Shown here piece by piece: positions 34,142 to 45,977 of a DNA stretch of 64,000 bases (its first letter is position 1; each line of letters opens with the position of its first letter). The translations under genes and the position numbers were made by a program. The notes beneath the pieces were generated by a model. That model was not told where the DNA came from. It made no database searches and worked only from the letters and a program-made list of their open reading frames with translations. Source of the DNA: Saxidomus purpurata. Lineage: Eukaryota > Mollusca > Bivalvia > Venerida > Veneridae. Where the stretch lies: contig JAFMSR010000017.1 in NCBI GenBank assembly GCA_022818135.1, positions 6,744,577 through 6,808,576 of the forward strand, read 5' to 3'.

Positions 34142-34455
34142 TACAATCCGCCGAGATAGTGTTTATATTAGAAAAAATATATAATTTTACATGTGAAGTA
34201 TTCCTGCGGTGATTCAGGGGCAGGGGTCACTTCTTTGTGAATGATTCAATGGTTTCTCTGGCTGATAATCTAAACCGCTACATGAATTATTATAAATGCA
34301 TTACAATCCGCCGAGATAGTGTTTATATTAGAGAAAATATATAATTTTACATGTGAAGTATTCCTGAGGTGATTCAGGGTCACTTCTTTGTGAATGATTC
34401 AATGGTTTCTCTGGCTGATAATCTAAACCGGTACATGAATTATTATAAATATATT
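34142..34455. repeat. Tandem duplication of about 160 bp
   Basis: Two units starting TACAATCCGCCGAGATAG at 34142 and 34302, differing by a few substitutions and a 7-base deletion in the second copy (around GATTCAGGG). Confidence 0.9.
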
Positions 34456-35925
34456 ATGTTTCCTGAAGTAATTATATACTTTTTTTTAAATAAAACCGAA
34501 AAGCACAGTTTTGGGTACATATTCTCAAGCCTTGTTTGAATTGTCTTTAACAATAGTTGTACATGTACGTACAATTTAGTGCTTTAAGATATAACAAACA
34601 GTATTAGCTGCTTAATTTGCATTAAAAGTGCAGATCCATTTTTTCATAAAATGTCTTTTTCACATCGTACTGTCCATGTTTCGCCAAAAATGAGAATAAA
34701 ATATCTTTCCGAAATTGGTAATTTGAGTCGCAGCACTTGTTATATATTCAAACACTTATGTCGTATTCGGCTTCTGACAAATTTACCTGCATGCCGAAAT
34801 CTTTACTTGTTCAAAATTAAATGTTTTTCTCAGTGAAATCAATATTTCCAGTTTACAAACAATGCCAGCCCGACAGTGAACACGAAACTTTTCTTTTGTG
34901 AATTCTGATTTTACTTTCAAAGCCAATTGCTTCTCCTGTCCTTTTATTTTCGGGAAAGAGTTGGGGTTAATGTGTCTCGGAAAAAATTCAAATCAACAAA
35001 AGTTGGACATGAAAATGAAACGACATACATGGCCGACGAGTAATTTGATCTCGTGTACAATTTGTTTATTTCATTAACATGTACATGTTTTATATATGAT
35101 GAAATTATGGAAATTTGTGAATGTTCATTGACCAAACTTGATAGAATCACAGCGGGACCATGTTATCACGCTTAAACTAACTATATATATTTACTTTACT
35201 TTTTGATGTAAAATCAAACACTCAATGATAAAGAAAACATATACTAAGGAATTTCATTACATTAAAACGACGGGAAAACGACAAACTATGTGCGAGTTAA
35301 AACCGAATGCTTTTGACACGGACATTTTGTTTCCAACTAGAACGTTACAATGTCCATGACATTGTCGTCAGTGTGACCGCTGAGCGCAAGTTGGTGAAAT
35401 CACAAGAAATTCAAGGAATTTACTTCATGTATGTTATAACTTGTATAAGAGTTTAAAAGAGTTTATTTAAAACAAAACCAGAAGGTCATAGACCCAAGTG
35501 GTACATATAACATTATATGACATATATGGCGACAGTGTTTGATAGACAATGCAACATGCTAATATACGAGTACAAATAAAACCGTAAAAGAATAACTTTT
35601 GTACTCTTTCGATCACATTCCGGGGAGCTGCATATGAATTATGATCACTAGATTGCAATCTGTATCGCCAATACAATAAAATAATATCAATTGGGACAAG
35701 AAGGAAACAGGAGAAAATAAAATGTTACCTTAAAGCTCTTCTTTTCCTTTCTTCCGTAGGTTTCTTGGTATGCTGTGTATTTCAATATACTGTAGTTGTT
35801 TGAAATTCTTCAGGTGTAAGAATAAATTTAAGAAGATTTAGTGCCAGTTTTACTGCAGTCGTGGCTGCCTTTCATCAATTTGCCAAGGCCTCCTTAACGT
35901 CATATCAAATGTCCCTAACATGGAA
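34456..35925. other. No gene recognised
   Basis: Frames at 34651-34836 and on the minus strand at 34944-35150 and 35467-35676 have no recognised similarity or convincing splice context. Confidence 0.4.
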
Positions 35926-35929
35926 CAAC

Positions 35930-36345
35930 TCTGAAAGACAATGCTGCATGCTAGATATGTAAGCTTTAGGCCTTGTGGTTTCAGACAAGGAGATTGTTAA
36001 AGTTTTACCTGTATAATCTATGTAAAATCCAGTTAGCCCCTGGAGGTGTCAATTTTAACCTGAGGGTCGTAATCTGAACAGTCTTGGTAGAAGTCCAGTA
36101 GGCATTTCAACATGCTAAATATCTTATCTCTAGGTCTTGTGGTTTCAGAGAAGAATGCAACTTCTATTGCATACGAAAGGCTTTTCCATGATTTAACCAT
36201 GTGACCTAACTTTTACCGCAGATAATCCATATTCAAATTTGTCCTAAAATTTATCAAGGCAGTCATACTGACCAAGTTTCATGAAGATCCAGTGAAAAAT
36301 GCAGCCTCTATTGCATACACAAGGTACAAAGACATACCACAGACA
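35930..36345 (-). repeat. Fragments of the AGCTCACCTGG repeat
   Basis: Inverted blocks resembling the internal unit at 40619-41668 (CTTTAGGCCTTGTGGTTTC twice, degraded). Confidence 0.55.
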
Positions 36346-36437
36346 CCAGGCAATCACAATAGCTCAACTTAGAGCACTTAGTGTAAAAATGTGTTTTTCA
36401 TTTGTACATTACGCTGCAGTACTCTCGTAAATGATGC

Positions 36438-36980
36438 ATAAAAACAAAAATAATATCAAACAGGGAATGCCACGTACCAAAAACGCAGCCTCCCCAAAAC
36501 GAACCCCACAGCACCCAGAAGTGCACACCACCAACACACACACACACACACACGCACACACACACGACACACACACACAATCATGTACACACACACATAT
36601 ACACTACCAACACACACTAGCATACAAAGCAAACACACGAGGACAAAACGAACAATTAAAGGAACACAGTGGGGCACCGCCTTGGAACGGTCAGTGGCAA
36701 AAACACCACTGGGGGCTTAAACCGGTTTATGGTGCGCACCCAACCTCACTCTTACCCCCACCATGTTCCAAAGTCAAGGACAGTGTAAATAAAAGTAATC
36801 CCTGCTAGGTGAATCTCTAACACACGCAATGGAAACAAAAGGCTGGTATGTAAAACACAAAAATGCTCGTGTATAAATATATAAAAGCAAACCTTGAGAA
36901 CCAAAAACGTATGTCTCAATGCTTTTGCAGAAGGCAGAGCACCAAGAGAAACACCCTTAAGGGCCCGACGAAACAGGCCA
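36438..36980 (-). mobile_element. 5'-truncated retroelement copy
   Basis: It starts with the family 3' end (minus strand), includes a CA repeat (36535-36605), and stops at CGACGAAACAGGCC, before the RT part. The 125-codon plus frame is an artefact of the CA repeat. Confidence 0.85.
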
Positions 36981-37191
36981 TCAAGTTCAAAGGGCCATCA
37001 TCACCGTATAACACTCAACTGAGTAAAATGACCAAATTATATCTTGCACAAATTTCCAAACACGATTTTTGAATATTTGTATTGATGCACATAAAAATCC
37101 TATATACCACCACTGTTATTGGAACTTCTTACCTACTGACCCAAATATTTTTTGCCATGTTACCTTAACCAATCTATATGGGAGGGCATTT

Positions 37192-37467
37192 AAGTAAATA
37201 TTCTATTCATGTAACTGACAACTGTATTTGTCTAAATGACAAGTTCCTACAATTAGGTAAATATTATGTTCATGTAACTGACAACTGTATTCGTCTAAAT
37301 GACATTTTTCTATAATAAAGTAAATATTCTGTTCACGTAACCGACAACTGTATTCATCTTAATGGCAGTGCCTATATCTTAGTATATTTTCTGTTCATTT
37401 GATGGACAACTATTCGTCTAAATGACAAGTGCCTATATTTTGGTAAATATTCTGTTCATGTAATAGC
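37192..37467. repeat. Tandem repeat, unit about 61-64 bp, about 4.5 copies
   Basis: Units start GTAAATATTCTGTTCATG (with variants) at about 37192, 37256, 37319, 37380 and 37441 and contain a GACAACTGTATTCGTCTAAATG block. Confidence 0.85.
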
Positions 37468-37689
37468 ATCGTGTATGCATACAACGTTTATTGCCTTCCA
37501 TTCATTGCTTTATGATAAATGCTTACGTTAAACTGATAAGTAAGTACATATTAATACTAGTGTCTATGTGTATAAGCTATATGATTACTTTTTTTTTCCA
37601 ATGTTTGTAATTGTAACTTTAATTGACTACTGTGTTTATGTATATAATTTTGAAACCACATTATTGCTGAATAATTATATTTAGACATA

Positions 37690-37975
37690 CTATGCATGTT
37701 CTGAATCTTCTGTCGGTTTCGAACAAGTGGTATCTTTCTCTGCATTTTTCCCAGCCACATAGATCTAGTTTTTTTGCGTTTGTTGTGGACTGGTGGCATT
37801 TTGACTTGCATCTTTCTCAGCCGTGATTTCTGCAATCTGGTGGCATTTTTCTTTTGGTCTCGGACTGGCAATATCTTTCTCATCCATATATGTTTGCTAA
37901 GTTGGTCTCGGACTGGCGGCAGCTTTTTCTTTTAGGTTAGTATCTTTCTCACCATCTAACTTCTGACATTTATAA
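37690..37975 (-). repeat. Imperfect tandem repeat with a basic open frame
   Basis: About four imperfect copies of a GGTCTCGGACTGG...CTTTCTCAGCC pattern. The minus-strand frame 37557-37883 (108 codons, rich in Lys/Arg, with KMQ-K-PxVxN repeats) lies on it. Not recognised; more likely a minisatellite read as protein than a gene. Confidence 0.5.
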
Positions 37976-37979
37976 CTCA

Positions 37980-39050
37980 TTGCTGATATTTATGAATTCC
38001 CGTCCTGCGATATTCAGAGTTAAATTAACTTATCAATAACTTACGTTACTCATTGCTATGCATGTACTAGTAAATAAATAAGACAAAGAAGAGGAAGACC
38101 ATTTGACCATGTTTGCCAATGTTAATGGTTACTTATAAAATATAACTTAACTTACCCATTTGGGGAACGTTAGTGTCAACTTGTGGCATTATTTTCACGA
38201 AAGTGATTTTGTTTTATTGATAATTTTATTTTCTCAGCTTTTCTGTTACATTATATATCGCAATGCGAATTGAAATATTTGTTGTCTGTGCTGCAAAATA
38301 TCACAAAGTGGTTAAACAGATTCGTTGCACTCAAGCGCATACTTTGCCATAACAAGGTCAAGCTAATGCAAGGGCATCAATAGCGGAAAGGGTCAACTTT
38401 CACTTTGGTAGAGGTCAACTAAATAGTGCTATATTCCAAATATCTAAACTAAGGTCCTTCAAGTTGCTGTTCTAGACAAGAGGATATTTTTGTTTAAGTT
38501 TTTCTTTTACTTGGTATAAGCCTATATGTAAAATAAAAAGCGACACTTGGCAAGGTTAATTTCAACCTGAGGATCATGATTATTATAAACTAGGTACAAC
38601 GATTACAAAGTTATATCGTTTCGAAGTTTGAAATCTATGTAATTGTATCTTTAATAGAAGTTTACAGGGGGATACGGATGGCAGTATGTCTCCGTGTATG
38701 GTGACAAAATCCTCTCATATTTTTTTGCAAGTTCAATATACTTAACTTTGCATACAAATATACATGTATAGGTCAATACAGAAAATATAAAGTCCAAAAA
38801 TCTGTAAAACTTTATTCACTATTTGATTAACTGTGCAAATATAATTTATTTGTAAATGATTAATACAGTGCCAATGAATTATGCACTACATGATTATTAC
38901 AGTGGAAGTTGTTTGAGGAAATAACTATCTTGCTTCTGATGTGTACTCTAGAATTTCAAAAGTTAAGTTAGTACACTAACACATTTATTATTTCAAGTGG
39001 TGTATATATCACTAGTAAAAAAATATATTGTAATTAGATGTGTCCACTGT
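37980..39050. other. No gene recognised
   Basis: AT-rich. A degraded fragment of the AGCTCACCTGG repeat lies at about 38410-38590. Otherwise nothing supported. Confidence 0.4.
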
Positions 39051-39103
39051 AAAAAAAAAAAATATCAAACAGGGAAAGCCACATACCAAAAACGCAGCCT
39101 CCT
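39051..39103 (-). mobile_element. Retroelement 3' end, about 50 bp
   Basis: ATATCAAACAGGGAAAGCC and CCAAAAACGCAGCCTCC match the 3' terminal piece of the truncated retroelement family. Confidence 0.7.
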
Positions 39104-39839
39104 TAATTTCTTAATTTCCTTAATTCCAATCTCTGTTTTGATTTATATTGCCTTGTCCACTGGAAATCAAGCGGATTAATTCGACCAGTGGTATGCCATT
39201 TATAGATTACTGAATTTACTGAAATTTGGATTTGTGTTGACCACTGGATTGCAGTGGTATTCCACTGGTATTCCAATGACATTTTACTTACGTAACTCTA
39301 TGTTTCGAAAATATAACTTTGTACATGCGGGGAGTGCACTCCCTGCATCTAGCAAACATTAAAAAGACGGAATAGCAACCATCAAAGTTCATCCATCACT
39401 CTTTCCAAGACTGGACTACTATGAAGATGGATGTGCTCAAAATATCTGATGGTAAACTTTAATCGTTCATAGTTGTGAGTCTAAAAGAGCCCGATGAAGG
39501 GCAGCCTAAGATGATGTTTGAGAACAAGTAAACAGTCAATCGGACATATCGTACACCTGTCGTTTATGAAATTCCAAAATATTATGTCAGCTATTGTGTG
39601 ACACGCATGCCTATAGGTTTAAACAGTTATTATTTACGTGTCAGATTGTCTCAAACGCCCTTCAAAATTTTCTCCCAAGAAAAAAGAACTTGAATTAATG
39701 GTCAAGGATTTCCAGAAGAACAGCACTGAAGTTCATCGGTGAGTTTCTGTCATGGTCAGTTGTTTCAGTACCAGAAGACGTACAATACGACAGACATATT
39801 CATCAAACGTCTACTTGTAATGTGGTATCACGAGAATGT

Positions 39840-40026
39840 GAAGTCAAAGTAAAACAACAACTCTACATATTGTATTCAATGGTTTATGGCAGCATATTTT
39901 AAACCGCTGATTTTATCGATATGAGTAGGGCTGCATATTTTAGGTTAATTTATAATATTTCTAAAGATGATATTATTTATGTTTTGAAGTTTTTAGTTTG
40001 ATATCAGTTGTAGTAGATATGTCCCA
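39840..40026. mobile_element. TTAA-flanked MITE, partial
   Basis: Family blocks AACCGCTGATTTTATCGATA and TTTGATATCAGTTG end before TTAA at 40027-40030. The part to the left is rearranged, with a related TGTTTCGAAAATATAAC piece at 39300. Confidence 0.55.
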
Positions 40027-40030
40027 TTAA

Positions 40031-40615
40031 AAACTCGCATTGAACAGAATCTTCCAATATACCAATATTTTTCCTAATATATCTTACAACACAACAGAGC
40101 TTGGAACGTAAATATTTGAGCAGTGTTCTGTACTACGAGAGATTTTGATCCTTCTTGGCAAGGAGTATCTAAATCTGACGATATGACAGATATAATGGCA
40201 ACAGCAGCATGGTTTGATAAATTTCGTATAGATAGGTTTGTCATTTCGTAAATTGTTATTTTAGCGTTCCGTGTAGGAAACAAATTTTATAAATGAGTCA
40301 GTTTTTAATGTACGTTATAAAGTACATTGTAAATCGGTCACCCTAACAGTCTTTTGGAATAAGATTTAAAATTATTACATTAGATCTTTGACCATTAGCT
40401 GTAAGTAAGTTAATTATGAAACAAAATAATTCATTACTATGGAATTATGTTATATAGGTCATCTTCATAAAAACGTCTAGAGAACCTGTTTATCCAGACT
40501 ATGCCATAGAAACGTCTGGCCAAGATATAAATAGCCAGCTGATAGGTTGTGATAAGTAAATACGTATGTTGACAAAAAATGAAATCGATGTCTTTTCTAT
40601 TTAAGCAGTCCTCCA
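40031..40615. other. No gene recognised
   Basis: No supported coding or repeat feature. Confidence 0.4.
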
Positions 40616-40618
40616 CAT

Positions 40619-41668
40619 CTTTAGCTCACCTGGCACAAAGTGCCAGAGTGAGCTATTAGGATCGCTTTCCGTCCCGGGTCCGTCGTACGTCCGTCCGTCC
40701 GTCCGTCCACCGTTTCCTTCAAACAACATCTCCTCTGAAACCACTTGGCCAATGTTGATGAAACTTTGCAGGGATGTTCCTTGCATGAAGCTCTATCAAA
40801 GTTGTTCAAAGAATTCCATTACATGCAGAACTCTGGTTGCTATGGCAACAAATAGGAAAAACTTTAAAAATCTTCTTCTCTGAAACCACAAGGCGTAGAG
40901 CTTAGATATTTGGCATTTGGCATGTAGCATTGTCTTGTAGACCTCTACCAAATTGTTCAAATAATGACCCCCCTGTCAAAATTGACCGCGCGCGGGTGGT
41001 CACTTAGTTTTGCATAGGCTTATATAGAAAAAAAAACATCTTCTTCTCTTAGATATTTGGCATGTAGCATTGTCTAGTAGACCTTTACCAAGATTGTTCA
41101 AATCGTTACCCCCGGGTCAAAATTGACCCTGCCTTGGGGTCACTTGGTTTTACATAGGCTTATATTGGAAAAAAAAATAAAAATCTTCTCTGAAACCACA
41201 AGGCCTAGAGCTTAGATATTTAGTATGTGGCATTGTCTAGTGGACCTCTACCAAGAGTGTTCAAATTATGACCCCTGGGTAAAAATTGACCCCACCGGGG
41301 GGTCACTTGGTTTTACATAGGCTTATATAGGAAAATACTTCTCTGAAACCACAAAGCATAGAGCTTAGATATTTAGCATGTGGCATTGTATAGTGCACCT
41401 CTACCAAGAGTGTTCAAATTCTTAGCCCTGGGTCAAAATTAACCCTTCCCGGGAGGGGAGGGGGGCGGGGTAAGCACTTGATTTCACATAGGCTTATATA
41501 GGGAAATCTTTAAAAAAATCACAAGACCGACAGGCAGATAATAGATATTTGAAATATTACTTAGCATTGTGTAGTGGACCTTTAGGAATTATGTATGAAT
41601 CATGACCCCTTTTATTATAGCAAATGGTAGTCAGGTGAGCGATATAGGGCTATCATGGCCCTCTTGTT
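40619..41668. repeat. Dispersed repeat with AGCTCACCTGG ends and internal tandem units
   Basis: It opens TTTAGCTCACCTGGCAC and closes CAGGTGAGCGATATAGGG then GGCCCTCTTGTTT. The inverted AGCTCACCTG/CAGGTGAGC pair marks its two ends. Inside, a unit of about 150-170 bp repeats four to five times (ACCACAAGGCCTAGAGC, a CATTGTCTAGTGGACCTC block, TCAAAATTGACCC, ACATAGGCTTATATAGG). A CGTCCGTCCGTCCGTCC simple repeat lies at 40690-40710. The second full copy is at 55563-56561. Confidence 0.85.
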
Positions 41669-41699
41669 TTAAAATATACCTGGTATATATTTCAGAAAC

Positions 41700-41890
41700 G
41701 CTTTTCAGTGTTTCCCACCTATCTGAGATGAACTGGTTAGAAACCCAGAGGTAGTCTCGCGTGTATCGGTGCTATACACCGGGCACGTAGAAAAGAACCA
41801 AGGGGTCTATTCGTAAAAGAGCTAGGGTCTGGTGCCCGGATTCCCTTGTATCTGCTTCTTTCTCTAAAATAAAGAACCACAATGGAAATA
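41700..41890. repeat. SINE-like fragment (tentative)
   Basis: A compact, relatively GC-rich block with a small hairpin GGTGCTATACACC followed by GGGCACGT and AGAACCAAGGGG. It resembles conserved central parts of invertebrate SINEs, but no promoter boxes or tail could be confirmed. Confidence 0.3.
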
Positions 41891-41894
41891 AGAG

Positions 41895-42667
41895 CTTGCT
41901 CTTTATTGTGTTATCCTTGGTACTTGGTACTGAAATAAATACATATCTTGACTTTAAAAGGCGTCACTTTCATTTATAAAGATATACATTTAAAATATTT
42001 ACAAAACCAGGGTTCGAGTATTTACAATTTTTGTTTTATTAAAAAATTAGAAATGTCTCATTAAGTAGTAAGTCACACATAACTCTCTTTAAAAGAGAGT
42101 CTTTTTGCTATCGTGTACTTGTATCAAACAGTGAGATAGCCTATGAGCTTTGGTTACATGACATTTGAATTTAAACACATGTATTATGAATTTTGAAATG
42201 CTTACGACTGCCATTTAACTTCAGATACCGGCCATTTTCGTGTTGTTATTACATGTAAAATACTTGTTATAACAGTTATATCTATATCAAAACCAGAATC
42301 ATCTCGACCTTTTTCATGCCTTACATATCAGCGGTAAAGGACAGTTACGTTTATACTGTTATCTGTGTATTGTACTGATCGAAGAAATCCGACCAAGAAG
42401 TAGCGAAAAGGTGACACTGTTGCATCTTCCATCCAAACGACTCATTGACAAAGGTGTGTTCGCCAATACCACAGGTGTGATGAATCCAGAATCCTAGTAC
42501 ACTAGAGGAAATGCGTCTGTGATTTCAAATAAACAATTACGTACGTTTGAAAGTGAAATCTGAAATTTTTTATTGTAAATAACAAAACAGTTCTGAGGAA
42601 CATTGGACCTTAAGGGTGCACAACCACTTTTCTCACAAAACTGCGAGTGCCGAATAAATGCATGTGA
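41895..42667. other. No gene recognised
   Basis: Possible upstream intron or UTR of the ORF at 42768. Nothing firm. Confidence 0.35.
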
Positions 42668-42767
42668 GTGAACTTGTATAATTATTTCGAAGTCAATCAT
42701 CGTTTGCAGTGTTTCTTGTTTCATTTCCAATTATGGTATTTCAAATATCATTATTGTTTTAGAAAAA

Positions 42768-43219
42768 TGTCTCGGAAGAAGTCACGCCTAACTATACAAT
42801 CTACCAAAAGTCAGAAGAAGAAGAAAGGAAATAACATTGTTTTAGTTGAAAGTTACTCTAACAGCTTAAAAAGAAAAAGGACATTAACCCCGTTAAAGTC
42901 ACCATTTAAGTCTTCTTTCAAGTCGCCTCTTTATAAAATTAAGAAAACAACACAAAGGAATAGTAAAGATGTAGTGAACTCCGTATCTTCATCGTTTCAA
43001 CAGAAAAAGGACCCATTACCATATTCTAAATCTTCTAAAGCTTTACAGTTCTTACAACCGGATAACAGCGAAAACCTGCATAATGACAGAGGAGAAGACA
43101 ATTTGGATAGCGATTTCTTCGTGTACAGAGCACCTAAAAATATAGTTCATTACGAATACATCATAGCCCGCAGAATACTCGTTACGCTGTTTACAATTTT
43201 TTTTATTCCTTTATTTTAA
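42768..43219 (+). CDS. Unrecognised basic, Ser/Pro-rich ORF, perhaps a host exon
   Basis: An open frame of about 150 residues from the ATG at 42768 (an in-frame ATG at 42668 is also possible). A likely splice acceptor, TTATTGTTTTAG, lies just before the ATG. The protein is strongly basic at first (MSRKKSRLTIQ, KSQKKKKG, KRKRTLTPLKSPFKSSFKSP), with repeated S/T-P-x-K/R-like patterns suggesting a nuclear, possibly cell-cycle kinase substrate. It then becomes acidic (RGEDNLDSDFF) and ends in a hydrophobic stretch (ILVTLFTIFFIPLF) that may be intron read-through. Codon use is unlike the transposon debris nearby. Family unknown, and a true 3' end or donor could not be fixed. Confidence 0.4.
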
Positions 43220-43659
43220 AGAAACTAGTCTGCAATTAAGAGTGTCACAATTTTTTATTTACAACAAAGGAACCTGCTCATTACCGATCACAAAATTGAC
43301 AGTAGTAGATCTAGGTTCATTTTGCATTTCGGAACAAATTGGTGATTGATAGTGATTCAGGTTTTTAAAATCGGTCAATATCAGTTCAAACGTAGCTAAC
43401 TATGACGCATTAGCCTCGTACTGACGTAACGGCTGCTTGAGTTATTTACATGTACATTTGTTTTTGTAATTCAAACACTATTTGACTTCCTATATGTCTG
43501 TTACTATAACAATGTTAATATGCAATATGTGGACCAGTCGCACGTGTTTAACATTTTTGTGTTTTCTTAGGCACTACCTGTCGGAACAGCATGAATTACA
43601 TACATCACAGACAATAGAAGAATTTCCAAGGCAAGCATTTTTATGCTGTTTTTTTCTTT

Positions 43660-43975
43660 ATCTGTTCTGGAAAGTTTTTTGACATTTGGCACAGACATCT
43701 GATCTAAGCCCCGAATGTATGTTTAAATGATCCTGGCACAAGGTTTGCTGGTAAATGTTTTGCCACATTGATTGAATGAAAGGACAAACGTGAGCAGTGC
43801 TCGGTGTTTTCTTCTTGTGAACTATCACATGATTGTAAAGGTTGAACTTGTGATCGAACTGTGTTGACGCATTCGACGCATAGATGTTTTTGTATGTGCT
43901 TTAAGGTTATGGTCCATCAGCAATTCGTCACTTTCAAAGAAAGCTGTACATTACGTGCAAGTATATTAGTACTTC
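43660..43975 (-). pseudogene. C2H2 zinc-finger gene remnant
   Basis: On the minus strand, pieces of successive C2H2 fingers occur in different frames: an AFFESDELLMDHNLKAH segment, LCVECV, FDHKFNLYNHVIVHKKK, VCPF, NQCGKTFTS, LCQDHLNIHSGLRSDVCAKC and QKTFPEQIKKK. The Cys pairs, the Phe and the His-x3/4-His spacing can be followed from finger to finger, but at least three frameshifts are needed. It is a decayed DNA-binding protein gene or retrocopy. Confidence 0.65.
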
Positions 43976-43984
43976 TCATCATTA

Positions 43985-45075
43985 TACCCCCGAAACAAAG
44001 ATTGGGGGGGTATATAGGAGTCACCCGGTGGTTGGTCGGTCGGTCGGTCGGGCGGGCGGGCGGTCGGTCAGGCGGTCTGTTGCATTTTCCTTGTCCGGAG
44101 CATAACTTGAAAACTACTAGTTGGAATTCAATACAACTTCATACAATGGTCAAGCACATTGAGTGAAAGGGCAGTCCACAAGAACCATAACTCCATCTTG
44201 ACTCATTGCAGAGTTATTGCCCTTTGTTACTTTACCTTGTCCGGAGCATAACTTGAAAACTACTGATGGGAAGTCAATACAACTTCATACCATGGTCAAG
44301 CACAATAAGAGAAAGTGCAATCAACAAGAACCATAACTATATCTTGAGTAATTACAGAGTTATTGCCCTTTGTTACTTTTCTTTGTCCGGAGCATAACTT
44401 GAAAACTACGTGTTGGAATTCAATACAACTTCATACAATGGCCAAGTACATTGAGAGGAAATGCAGTGTACAGGAACCATAACTATATCTTGAGTAATTA
44501 CATAGTTATTACCCTTTGTTACTTTTCCTTGTCCGGAGCATTACTTGATAACTGCTGGTTGGAATTCAATACAGCTTCATACAATGGTCTAGCACAATGA
44601 GAGGAAGTGCAGTGTACAAGAACCATAACTCTATATTGAGTATTTACAGAGTAATTGCCCTTTGTTACTTTTCCTTGTCCGCAGCATAATTTGAAAACTA
44701 CTGGTTTGAATTCAATTTAACTTCATACAATGGTCAAGTACATTCAGAGGAAGTGTAGTGCATACGAACTATAACTCTATCTTGACTCATTTCAGAGTTA
44801 TTGCCCTTTTTTACTTTTTCTTGTCGCAGACGGAACTTTAAAATTACTGGTTGGAATGCAATACAACTTCATACAATGGCCCAGCACAATGAGAGGGAGT
44901 GCAGTGTACAAGAACCATAACTCTATCTTGAGTAATTACAGAGTTATTGCAAAGAACAATATCTCTATTTTAGTTTGTTTTGAAAGGTATTCTGTTACTA
45001 CGAACTTCTTCAGTTTATAAAGCAGTCTTTCGGGGGTATTAATCACATTTAGTGATAGCTTTAGTTGATTTTAAC
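43985..45075 (+). repeat. Dispersed CCCCCGAA repeat with about 155-bp tandem units
   Basis: It begins TACCCCCGAAACAAAG, then GGGTATATAGGAGTCACC and a GGTCGGTCGGTC simple repeat (44035-44080). About six units follow with the blocks CCGGAGCATAACTTGAAAAC, TTCATACAATGGTCAAGC and ACAGAGTTATTGCCCTTTG. It ends GGGGGTATTAATCACATTTAG. This is the fullest copy of the family in the window. Confidence 0.85.
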
Positions 45076-45977
45076 ATGGCGTTTCAATGACTTATTAGTC
45101 TTGTTTGTCCTTAATCAAATGCCACAATCGAGTGCATTAGTCGGGGTTGTTGTCTGAACGTCCTGTTTCAGAAGTGACCCCTCTCTAGGAGATCAAAAGC
45201 ACCGCTACCGTCTTCCTCCACCTCATTATTACGTTTTGAACGTCATTGTCCAAATCAGCATCGATGAAAGTACAGTACTGCCATCGGTAAGTTTTACAAC
45301 ATAACCGCAACCGGAACATTTAGAACCGCTTCTGGACCGGGAACGAACCGGGAACGCACCGAACAGACCGGACTGGACCGTTATAAACCGTTAGAATCCA
45401 TTGTAACCTTTTACCGCAGTTAAAGATAGCATTTGCAAACGAAACGAAGCGTTAGTATGACCGTTGCAAGTTACTTTATATTTTGTTTAATATTTCTCTT
45501 TGTCTCGAGTGAAAGGCAAGAATTCGCTCCACTGAAATTGGTATTAGATTCTGTAATTTATGCTTAGGAGGTTATTTAGTTTGACATCAGTTATAGGGTA
45601 TTTCCCTTTAAAATTTTGTCTTATTTACAATATGCAATTTTTCTGCACCAAATAACAAAACACATATTTCAAAATACTGTTATCTTCGTCTCCTTACAAT
45701 AATTAAGATATTTGAACATTTAGCACTTTTAGCGCTCAGTTATATTGGTGCAAAAGCAAAATAAGTGCTTTTATCATCATATCACCCTTAACTTAGTGTA
45801 ATCCATTATTCTGTTACTAAATTAACTAAAACATTGGTAATGAAAATTAAACAAAGAGATGTCAGTCATGAATGACAAATGCCCAAAGTTTGTGTCCTCT
45901 CCATGTGCTCCATTGTATTATATGATTTTAAAAATCTTGCATGACAGAGTTACCATTCGGGATTCCATTACCTTTAA
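45076..45977. other. No gene; MITE end fragment inside
   Basis: 45540-45607 is the end of a TTAA MITE (TTTGACATCAGTTATAGGG, then TTTCCCT and TTAA 45608-45611). An ACCGG-rich patch lies at 45300-45390. Otherwise nothing recognised. Confidence 0.5.

Noticed and set aside
40601..40809. Minus frames with GRTDGRT peptides
   Set aside because: They translate the CGTCCGTCC simple repeat of the dispersed AGCTCACCTGG family.
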